This document shows, piece by piece, positions 7,458-13,945 of a stretch of DNA of 20,779 nucleotides (the first letter of the stretch is position 1; each line of letters begins with the position of its first letter). The notes beneath the pieces were generated by a model that saw nothing but the letters and a program-made list of their open reading frames with translations, was not told where the DNA came from and made no database searches. Origin of the DNA: DAIRET01 sp036795455 (GTDB taxonomy: Bacteria; Bacteroidota; Ignavibacteria; Ignavibacteriales; Ignavibacteriaceae). Location of the stretch: the NCBI GenBank assembly GCA_036795455.1, contig DAIRET010000030.1, positions 1-20,779 of the forward strand. The letters are read 5' to 3'. Both the position numbers and the translations under genes were made by a program.

Positions 7458-9638
7458 TTATAATTCTACGTTCAATTCTTTCAGCAGATAATCGGCTCCA
7501 CCGATTTTTTGAGTGAACCATAAAATAAAGCGAATGTCAACCCCTATAGAGCGGCTGTAATCTTCGCTCCATGCGTAATCATTAATAGTTGCTTCGTAAG
7601 CTCTATCGTAATTTACCCCGATCAATTCACCGTAAGCATTTAATATAGGACTGCCTGAATTTCCTCCCGACGTATCGGAGTTATAAAGGATTGCTACGGG
7701 AACATCATCAAGTTTTTTATTTCTGAATCTTCCGTAATCTTTTTTCTCGTAAGCTTCTTTCAACTTCATCGGTATCTGGAAATCACCGCCGAGATAGCTC
7801 TTTTCGATCAACCCTGAGAGTGTTGTTATCGGACTGTAATAAGTCGCATCTGCCGGTGAGTATCCTTTAATGTATCCGAATGTAAACCGTAAAGTACTGT
7901 TCGCATCGGGGATGAATGTTTTTGTCTGCCGTAGTCTTTTTACGTCAAGCAGTTTAGCGAGAAGGATATTCAATTTACCGTTACGAACGTCGGCTTCTTT
8001 TTGTTTCGGTTTATCTGCTTCTTTCATTGCTGCAACAAATTGAATTAAAGGGTCATTCAATTTTTCAATTTCTTCGGGAGTGTTTTCAAGAAGAGATTGA
8101 TAATCTTCATAACCGGTTATGGCTGTTTTACCTATCATATTTTTAATAAAATCTTCTACCGCTGCTGTCGGATTTTTTTCAGATAAAAACTTGTTGAATG
8201 GCTCAAAATCTTTCATCTCGTCGAATTTAACGGCATCCCCGATTATTTTCGATAAGGTTAAAATCTCAATATTCTTATCAAGTGTACTAAAACTTTCTTT
8301 CACATTCTCTAAAGTGGAGGAAAGATTGCTGGGAGAAAACATCCCGGCTCTTTCATCCTCCGGTTTAGCCATTTCTTTCTGGTATTCATTCAGAAAATCG
8401 ACTAGCCGGAAGTATGATGTTCTTGCCAACTGTCCGTAAAATAATGGATATCTTCCAACACCCAGTATCTCTTTGTAGATATTCTCAATATCCGGTAGCA
8501 CATTACCGAACTCTTTTTTTAGTTCAGGGTCGGAATCAATAAATTTTTGCAATTCAGCTTCTTCACTTCTCCTTTTTTCTACAAGTGAGAGTCTTCTAAT
8601 TCCGAGTATTTTCCCACGGTAGTTTTTCTCAACATTTGCATAGCTTTTAATCCGTGATGAAAGTTTCAAAGCAAGTTCCGGGTTATTACTGCCCGCTTCA
8701 TTTAATTTATCTATCAACCATCTGTATAGGTCTGCAATGTACGGAAGTTGGTACTTTTCATGGAACTCGGTATAATACGATGGTTGATGCCTGAATGTTC
8801 TTCCGGGATAGCCGAGAAGGAATATAAAATCGTTTTCTTCCACCCCGTTAGGATTAACTTTTAGAAATTTTTTCGGCTTGAACGGGACATTGTTTTCCGA
8901 GTATTCGGCAGTTGAACCATCCGGAGCAACGTATGCTCTTAGAAACGTGAAGTCGCCTGTATGCCGCGGCCAGACCCAATTGTCCGTCTCACCGCCGTAT
9001 TCACCAATCATTCTTGGAGGAGCATAAACAAGTCTTACATCTTTCAATGTTCTGTACTTAAATAAAATATATGTTTTACCTATAAACATTTCAGATACTT
9101 CGGCTTTTATACCCGGGTTATCTTTTTCAGCCTGTTTTATCAACTCACGGCTTTTGTCACGGATAACTTTTGTTCTTTCGGAAATATCGGTTGCTTCGGA
9201 TGCCGCTTTCAAAATTATATCCGAAACGTCTTCGTAAGATTCCGTTATTTTACACACTAAACCTTCGGCTGGTATTTCTTTACTTCTATCTTCAGCAAGA
9301 AACCCGTTTTCAAGATGATTATTTTCAATTGTGCTTGCTTTTCTAATATAGTCAAACGCGCAATGGTGATTAGTTAAAATCAATCCTTCATCAGAAACGA
9401 ATGAACCTGTACAGCCGCCTGTATTTACAAGAGCATCAATCAAGCTAACACCGTTCGGATTGTACAACTCATTAACTTCTATTTTTAACCCTGCTTTTTT
9501 AAGATCAATCCCGGCAATTTCACTTAAGGGATACATCCCTTCATCCGGCGGTGTGGAGCCGTAAAAGACAAGACTAATTATAAATATTGAAAGTGATTTT
9601 AGTATGTAAGAATAGTAATTCGTTAATTGAAATTTCAT
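7458..9638 (-). CDS. S46-family dipeptidyl-peptidase, DPP11-type (Asp/Glu-preferring)
   Basis: A 726-residue secreted serine exopeptidase, full length for the S46 family. These enzymes release dipeptides from oligopeptide N-termini in the periplasm of amino-acid-fermenting Bacteroidota. A basic/hydrophobic signal peptide covers about residues 1-27. Catalytic features: TNHHC with His92 and a conserved Cys pair (GGCTGS and HHC), the Asp-containing GGETDNWVWPRHTGDF, and GNSGSP with nucleophile Ser661. Eighteen residues after that Ser is Arg679 in GVNYDRAYE. In characterised S46 enzymes this position is Gly in DPP7 (hydrophobic P1) and Arg in DPP11 (acidic P1), so acidic specificity is inferred. 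A GGAG lies about six bases before the ATG. It lies downstream of the sigma/anti-sigma genes on the same strand, 138 bases away. Confidence 0.95.
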   Translation of the reverse strand: MKFQLTNYYSYILKSLSIFIISLVFYGSTPPDEGMYPLSEIAGIDLKKAGLKIEVNELYNPNGVSLIDALVNTGGCTGSFVSDEGLILTNHHCAFDYIRKASTIENNHLENGFLAEDRSKEIPAEGLVCKITESYEDVSDIILKAASEATDISERTKVIRDKSRELIKQAEKDNPGIKAEVSEMFIGKTYILFKYRTLKDVRLVYAPPRMIGEYGGETDNWVWPRHTGDFTFLRAYVAPDGSTAEYSENNVPFKPKKFLKVNPNGVEENDFIFLLGYPGRTFRHQPSYYTEFHEKYQLPYIADLYRWLIDKLNEAGSNNPELALKLSSRIKSYANVEKNYRGKILGIRRLSLVEKRRSEEAELQKFIDSDPELKKEFGNVLPDIENIYKEILGVGRYPLFYGQLARTSYFRLVDFLNEYQKEMAKPEDERAGMFSPSNLSSTLENVKESFSTLDKNIEILTLSKIIGDAVKFDEMKDFEPFNKFLSEKNPTAAVEDFIKNMIGKTAITGYEDYQSLLENTPEEIEKLNDPLIQFVAAMKEADKPKQKEADVRNGKLNILLAKLLDVKRLRQTKTFIPDANSTLRFTFGYIKGYSPADATYYSPITTLSGLIEKSYLGGDFQIPMKLKEAYEKKDYGRFRNKKLDDVPVAILYNSDTSGGNSGSPILNAYGELIGVNYDRAYEATINDYAWSEDYSRSIGVDIRFILWFTQKIGGADYLLKELNVEL

Positions 9639-9776
9639 TACCTAACTCCAATAATTCAAGAATGTTTAATGATTACGAATTCAAATTACAACTTTCGGAA
9701 TTATTGGACAAATGCTGTAATTAGTGATACTGCTATAAGGCTAAAACTCCCCTGCGCCTTTAGTTATGAAATTGAA

Positions 9777-11303
9777 TTAAATTTCTATCGGTAGGTTTTT
9801 GGTTTCATTATCCTTGTTTTTATTTTTTAGTTCGCGTCTTAACTGTTCCATTTCTTTACGAAGATATTCCATCTCTTTTTTAAATTCATCAAGTTCAAAG
9901 TTAAAGTCTTTCGGGAATATTATTCTTGATGAATCAGTAAAAAACTGCTTGAATACATGGCCTAATGAATCAAGATTTTTTACGTTGAAATCTTTTTCAT
10001 TGAAATTGAAGTTTAACCCTCTAATCGAATCCGGGTCAAATTTGAAATCGAAGTTCTTTAATGAATCGGAATGAATTTTTATACTCATTCTTTTCTTGTT
10101 GAACAATGAATCCATTTTGATACTGATATTCAAATCTTTTAATTGCAGAAGCGCTTTATTCAGTTCCGAGTCTATACTATCGAAGTTCGGTAGTTCGACA
10201 TCTGGTATTAAAATTTCCGGTATTACAATTCTGAACTGGTTAGAGTCTGTCCAGATCTTCAGACCATGCTTCAGAATAGAATCTGGTGGGAAAACTTTTA
10301 CATCGAACTTCATCCTCTTCAAAACCTTGATTTCCTTCTGATGAGTTTTCATTTCCTCCTTAAATTTTTCCATTTCCCGTTTCAACTCATCTTTATTGAT
10401 TTCAATTTTATTAAAGAAAATCGTATCCGGAGCTATAAAGCAGTAAATATTTTCATCCTTTGACCCGGCAGAAATAATGCTCTTTGAAAAATTTCGTAAT
10501 TGTTCTACTTCAAAATTAGCAGGAAGTATCTGTTTTACTGCGGCTGAGTTTGTGTTTGCGGCAAACGAGATTAAATCCGATTTAATCGCATTCCTGTAAT
10601 TAAGTATGTTGGGATTTACTGCAACGATGTTTTTATCATTCACCAATACCTGGGTAGAGATTTCATCGGTATAACTTTCGAGTATCGAATCAACCTGGTT
10701 TTTCTGTTTTTCATTTAAGTTCAATGACCTTACAAAGGACTCAAGATTCAATACACCCGAAGCATTTCCTGCATACTTTATCTCAAATACTTCGTTCCCG
10801 TATTCATCTTTTGAAATTGAGAGAAGCTGGTTGTTTTCCTTGTTCAGGGGCAGCTCTTTGTTCATTGCAAAATTAAAAATATCCTCATTAGTAAGAGTAC
10901 CGGCAAATATCAAAGGTTGTAAGTTTTCCGTATAAAAATCGATGATGTTTGTTTGCTGTTCCGAAATAAACTTATCGAAGAAATCCGGGTTGTACTTCCA
11001 AAATACCATGAAGAATAGTGTAAGCAGTGAAAAAGCTATAACCGGTTTTTTAATAGTGTTAAACGAAAACGGGCTTTCTTTTTCGTCTTTTAGATTTTCC
11101 ATTACTCTATGCTCAAAATAATTGTCTTCGGGCAATGGTTTTATACCGGAAACCAATTCCTTAATTTTTCCTATTTCCGAATGCACTTTTTTAAGTTCAT
11201 CGTCGGATTGAATTTCTTTTTTCAATCTTTCATTTTGTTCCGAACTAAGTTCATCGTCAAGATAAGCGGAAATCTCTTCGTATTTTTTGTAATTCTGTTT
11301 CAT
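9777..11303 (-). CDS. Membrane anti-sigma factor with long periplasmic domain
   Basis: A 508-residue single-pass membrane protein. Residues 1-75 form a cytoplasmic helical anti-sigma region (YEEISAYLDDELSSEQ and following), like the zinc-less class; no HxxxCxxC motif is present. A single membrane helix follows at about 87-103 (VIAFSLLTLFFMVFW), leaving some 400 residues outside. That part has LNLNEKQKNQVDSIL (195-209), which looks like the LTxxQ helix of Spy/CpxP, a charged coiled coil at about 301-331, Phe/Asn/Asp-rich repetitive beta-like stretches (about 411-440), and a second coiled coil at 468-498 ending in a Lys/Asn tail. Its ATG overlaps the sigma stop codon (ATGA), with GAGGA upstream, so the two proteins are made together. 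The anti-sigma role is inferred from position and topology; the external domain is not a family I recognise. Confidence 0.82.
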   Translation of the reverse strand: MKQNYKKYEEISAYLDDELSSEQNERLKKEIQSDDELKKVHSEIGKIKELVSGIKPLPEDNYFEHRVMENLKDEKESPFSFNTIKKPVIAFSLLTLFFMVFWKYNPDFFDKFISEQQTNIIDFYTENLQPLIFAGTLTNEDIFNFAMNKELPLNKENNQLLSISKDEYGNEVFEIKYAGNASGVLNLESFVRSLNLNEKQKNQVDSILESYTDEISTQVLVNDKNIVAVNPNILNYRNAIKSDLISFAANTNSAAVKQILPANFEVEQLRNFSKSIISAGSKDENIYCFIAPDTIFFNKIEINKDELKREMEKFKEEMKTHQKEIKVLKRMKFDVKVFPPDSILKHGLKIWTDSNQFRIVIPEILIPDVELPNFDSIDSELNKALLQLKDLNISIKMDSLFNKKRMSIKIHSDSLKNFDFKFDPDSIRGLNFNFNEKDFNVKNLDSLGHVFKQFFTDSSRIIFPKDFNFELDEFKKEMEYLRKEMEQLRRELKNKNKDNETKNLPIEI

Positions 11304-11875
11304 AGTAGTTCCTCTTTATAAGGTTCTAATATTTTACGCAAGCCTTCTCTTGCTCTAAAAATTCTGGATTTAACGGTACCAACTTCCGTATTTAGAGCTT
11401 CTGCAATCTCCTGGTAACTGAATCCTTCAAAGTCCTTTAGTACAAGGGGGATTTTCAATTTTTCGGGCAGTTCTGCCACGGCTTTCCGTACAAGTTCATG
11501 AATGTCGAAATTATGTTCCCGTTCATCTGCGGGAATGTCAATTTCGTCTGTCGAAAAACTTGTAAAGAAATTTTTTATTTTTACCCGCCTCATATGGTCC
11601 CGGCATTTATTCACGGTAATCCTATGAAGCCATGTTGTAAACAGGGATTCGAACCTGAAGAACTTCAAATTCTTATAAACCGAAATGAAGACGTTTTGAG
11701 AAATATCATCTATCTGGTCTGTGTTGCCGAGAACCAAGTAAATAATGTTTCTCACTTTTTCTTTATGACGATGGACAAGGGTTTTGAATGCAAATTCATT
11801 CCCTTCGTTGAACTTCTTTATTAACGAGAAGTCGTCATCAAGCATAAAAATTGATTGAGATTGCAATTCATCCAT
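11300..11875 (-). CDS. ECF (extracytoplasmic function) RNA polymerase sigma factor, RpoE-like
   Basis: A 191-residue sigma-70-family factor with only regions 2 and 4. Region 2 runs from FAFKTLVHRHKEKV through ISQNVFISVYKNL to FTTWLHRITVNKCRDHMRR (about residues 28-97). Region 4 is ELPEKLKIPLVLKDFEGFS plus the helix-turn-helix YQEIAEALNTEVGTVKSRI (about 136-175). It directs polymerase to stress promoters when released by its anti-sigma partner, whose gene overlaps by four bases. No strong ribosome-binding site precedes the start at 11875. An in-frame ATG ten codons in is possible but has no better one. An ECF-type promoter with GGAAC and TCAAA is found upstream, which points to autoregulation. 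Confidence 0.96.
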   Translation of the reverse strand: MDELQSQSIFMLDDDFSLIKKFNEGNEFAFKTLVHRHKEKVRNIIYLVLGNTDQIDDISQNVFISVYKNLKFFRFESLFTTWLHRITVNKCRDHMRRVKIKNFFTSFSTDEIDIPADEREHNFDIHELVRKAVAELPEKLKIPLVLKDFEGFSYQEIAEALNTEVGTVKSRIFRAREGLRKILEPYKEELL

Positions 11876-11897
11876 ACCGTTTTTGTGATTCTGTTAT

Positions 11898-11925
11898 TTT
11901 GACGTTTATATTTTCAATTAGTTCC
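11898..11925 (-). promoter_or_regulatory. ECF-type autoregulatory promoter of the sigma gene
   Basis: Read on the minus strand: GGAAC (11925-11921) followed by TA, a 16-base spacer, and TCAAA (11902-11898), with CG just before TCAAA. This matches the layout known for sigma-E/ECF promoters (GGAACTT, 16 bases, TCxxA). The start codon lies 22 bases after TCAAA. ECF operons commonly transcribe themselves, so this fits an autoregulatory loop. The factor's actual recognition sequence has not been established here. Confidence 0.7.
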
Positions 11926-11944
11926 TAACGAAAATATGAAAAAT

Positions 11945-11962
11945 TCCTATATAGGTATAGGA
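11945..11962. promoter_or_regulatory. Nested palindrome, possible operator
   Basis: CCTATATAGG (11946-11955) is a perfect 10-base palindrome, nested inside TCCTAT(11945-11950)...ATAGGA(11957-11962). It sits about 20 bases upstream of the ECF -35 element. A protein-binding site is possible, but AT-rich palindromes also occur by chance. Confidence 0.35.
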
Positions 11963-12023
11963 TTATCTACAAAAGGTAAAAAAACGAAATTTGCGAAAAG
12001 GACCGGATGATAAGTGGAAACCT

Positions 12024-12085
12024 TTTCACATTTCACTTTTCACGTTTGACATTTGACGTTTACGTTTCACTTTTCACATTTCTCC
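12024..12085. repeat. Degenerate tandem heptanucleotide repeat, TTTCACN, nine units
   Basis: Nine consecutive units start with TTT: TTTCACA, TTTCACT, TTTCACG, TTTGACA, TTTGACG, TTTACG (one base short), TTTCACT, TTTCACA, TTTCTCC. The period is seven except for the one six-base unit. It is non-coding and lies between the sigma and STAS genes. Heptanucleotide short tandem repeats are known in cyanobacteria (STRR sequences); a link to this one is not implied. Confidence 0.85.
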
Positions 12086-12199
12086 CACCAATCTCCCTCT
12101 TTTTCAGTGAAAATTATTTAAATCTTTACTAAATTAGGTTTGCAATATAGAAAAAGTAATTTCAAACGCACATATTCCTTGCATGTTGACTTTATTAAC

Positions 12200-12230
12200 T
12201 TGCAAAAGAAAAATCAACTGGTTAATTTTC
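12200..12230 (+). promoter_or_regulatory. Possible Bacteroidota-type promoter of the STAS gene
   Basis: TTG (12200-12202), 20 bases, TAATTTTC (12223-12230) resembles the Bacteroidota consensus of a -33 TTTG and a -7 TAnnTTTG. A start near 12237 would leave a short leader containing GGAG before the ATG at 12254. Confidence 0.35.
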
Positions 12231-12253
12231 AAACAAAAATTTTTGGAGAAATT

Positions 12254-12595
12254 ATGAAACTAAAAATAACCGAAAGGTATGAAGCTGTTGTTCTTGAATT
12301 AAAAGGAAACGTAATGGGCGGACCTGAAGCCACGGAGTTCAGTGAAACCCTTAAAAAACTTGTTGCCGAAGGGAAGAAAAACATTGTACTTGACCTGTCA
12401 GATGTTAAATTTATGAATAGTTCCGGCTTAGGAATGATGATTAGCGGTTTAACAACCGTTAAAAAAGAAGGTGGACAACTGAAACTTGCATGCGTTACCG
12501 AAAAAATTCAAAGTCTTTTGATGATCACCAAGTTGATTACAATTTTTGAAAACTATGAATCGGTTGACGAAGCAATAAAGACTTTCGACAAATAA
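12254..12595 (+). CDS. STAS-domain anti-sigma factor antagonist (SpoIIAA/RsbV-like)
   Basis: A 113-residue single STAS domain covering nearly the whole protein. The signature is VLDLSDVKFMNSSGLGMMI, where Ser56 or Ser57 is the expected phosphorylation site of the SpoIIAA/RsbV class. These proteins are phosphorylated by an RsbW-type kinase and, when dephosphorylated, bind that kinase and free its sigma factor. The start at 12254 is chosen because TTTGGAGAA precedes it and the upstream in-frame extension (from 12140) has no family match. No kinase or phosphatase gene is adjacent, so its partner is elsewhere. It is divergent from the ECF sigma operon and closed by a strong terminator. In related phyla such singletons sometimes act outside sigma control. 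Confidence 0.92.
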   Translation: MKLKITERYEAVVLELKGNVMGGPEATEFSETLKKLVAEGKKNIVLDLSDVKFMNSSGLGMMISGLTTVKKEGGQLKLACVTEKIQSLLMITKLITIFENYESVDEAIKTFDK

Positions 12596-12620
12596 CATTT
12601 ATTATATACCTAAATTCTAC

Positions 12621-12652
12621 AACTCCGGATTCGATTCGGAGTTTTTCTTTTT
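12621..12652 (+). terminator. Intrinsic terminator after the STAS gene
   Basis: AACTCCGGAT, loop TCG, ATTCGGAGTT form a ten-pair stem with one G-T wobble (12621-12643), followed by TTTTCTTTT. It lies 25 bases after the STAS stop and 21 bases before the purA start, so purA probably has its own promoter or receives only read-through. Confidence 0.88.
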
Positions 12653-12673
12653 CATTTTAAATGCGGAGTTTTA

Positions 12674-13945
12674 ATGAGCGTTTCTATTCTTGTCGGCAGT
12701 CAATGGGGCGACGAAGGGAAAGGAAAAATAGTTGACCTTTTAAGTAAGGATTTTAACATAGTTGCACGTTACCAGGGGGGTGCAAATGCAGGGCACACCG
12801 TTGAAATAGAGGATAAAAAATATGTCCTCCATTTAATTCCGTCCGGTATTTTACGGGACGATGTAACCTGTGTTATCGGCAACGGTGTTGTAATTGACCC
12901 GGCTGCATTATTATCCGAAATCGATTTCCTAAAACAACACAATATCAATGTTGACGGACGATTATTTATCAGTCACAATGCTCATTTAATTATGCCTTAC
13001 CACAAACTCCTTGACTCAATTAGCGAGAGCGGTAAACAAAAAATAGGTACTACCGGAAGAGGCATTGGTCCATGCTATATCGATAAATACGCACGGAAAG
13101 GTATAAAGATAATTGATCTGCTGAACAAAAAGGTTCTTGAAAGAAAAATCCGTGAAAACCTTGAAGAAAAGAACACTCTTTTAAAAAAGATTTACAATCA
13201 TGCCGAACTAAATGTTGAAGAAATAATCGAATGCTACATGGAGTTCGATAGAAAGATTGACCCATACATAAAAGACGTTCCCGCTTTTCTGAACAACGCA
13301 ATCGCTGAAGGAAAATCAATACTGCTGGAAGGTGCCCAGGGAGCTTTACTTGATGTTGACCACGGTACTTATCCTTTTGTTACTTCTTCCAATCCGACTG
13401 CCGGCGGCGCTTGCACCGGGACAGGTATTCCTCCGACAAAAATAGATTCGGTTATCGGTATCGTTAAAGCTTATACAACACGTGTTGGAGAAGGTCCTTT
13501 CCCTACGGAATTACTTGATGAAGACGGAGAAAAACTAAGAACAATCGGAAATGAATTCGGAGCTACTACCGGTAGACCCCGCAGATGCGGGTGGTTTGAT
13601 GCTGCTCTTGTTAAGTATTCTGCAATGATAAACGGGTTAGACAGTGTTGCAATAACAAAACTTGATGTTCTTGACGTGTTTGATGAAATCAAAGTTTGTA
13701 CCGGCTATGAACTCGGTGGTAAGTTATTAAAATCATATCCTACCGATTACGACAGACTTGCTTTTGTTAAGCCGGTTTATGAAACACTACCGGGCTGGAA
13801 CAGCAGTACAAAAGAATGTACTTCTTATGAGCAGCTTCCGGCAAAAACGAAAGAGTATTTAGACTTCATTTCTAACGCTGCCGGAATTAAGATCGGTATC
13901 GTGTCTGTCGGTCCAAAACGAAATCAAACTTTTTATACTGAATGA
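12674..13945 (+). CDS. purA: Adenylosuccinate synthetase
   Basis: A 423-residue PurA, full length. It couples GTP hydrolysis to joining IMP and aspartate, the first step from IMP to AMP. Visible: GSQWGDEGKGKIVD (residues 8-21, GTP loop and catalytic Asp13), QGGANAGHT (34-42, His41), GTTGRGIGPCYIDKYAR, EGAQGALLDVDHGTYPFVTSS, TTGRPRRCGWFD, KLDVLD (guanine binding) and SVGPKRNQTF at the C-terminus. GGAG sits five bases before the ATG. The gene ends in an ATGA overlap with the amidase gene (13942-13945). Purine synthesis and cell-wall genes thus share a transcript, probably for historical rather than biochemical reasons. Confidence 0.98.
   Translation: MSVSILVGSQWGDEGKGKIVDLLSKDFNIVARYQGGANAGHTVEIEDKKYVLHLIPSGILRDDVTCVIGNGVVIDPAALLSEIDFLKQHNINVDGRLFISHNAHLIMPYHKLLDSISESGKQKIGTTGRGIGPCYIDKYARKGIKIIDLLNKKVLERKIRENLEEKNTLLKKIYNHAELNVEEIIECYMEFDRKIDPYIKDVPAFLNNAIAEGKSILLEGAQGALLDVDHGTYPFVTSSNPTAGGACTGTGIPPTKIDSVIGIVKAYTTRVGEGPFPTELLDEDGEKLRTIGNEFGATTGRPRRCGWFDAALVKYSAMINGLDSVAITKLDVLDVFDEIKVCTGYELGGKLLKSYPTDYDRLAFVKPVYETLPGWNSSTKECTSYEQLPAKTKEYLDFISNAAGIKIGIVSVGPKRNQTFYTE

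Larger units (their letters stand above)
11876..12253. other. Regulatory intergenic region between the divergent sigma and STAS genes
   Basis: This is the largest non-coding stretch, 378 bases. It holds, in order, an ECF-type promoter reading toward the sigma gene, a nested palindrome, a nine-unit heptanucleotide repeat, and a possible Bacteroidota-type promoter for the STAS gene. An open frame runs from 12140 into the STAS gene but is not coding-like. Nothing else was recognised. Confidence 0.7.

Noticed and set aside
9733..9763. Hairpin CTATAAGGC / GCCTTTAG between the anti-sigma and S46 genes
   Set aside because: Short stem with a bulge, long loop and no uridine run in either direction; not a terminator I can support.
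9799..10463. Plus-strand open frames overlapping the anti-sigma gene
   Set aside because: These are reverse-frame shadows of an AT-rich coding region, with no start signals or family features.
12140..12253. Upstream in-frame extension of the STAS protein
   Set aside because: The GGAG-preceded ATG at 12254 gives a complete STAS domain; the extension is not coding-like and would remove the likely promoter.
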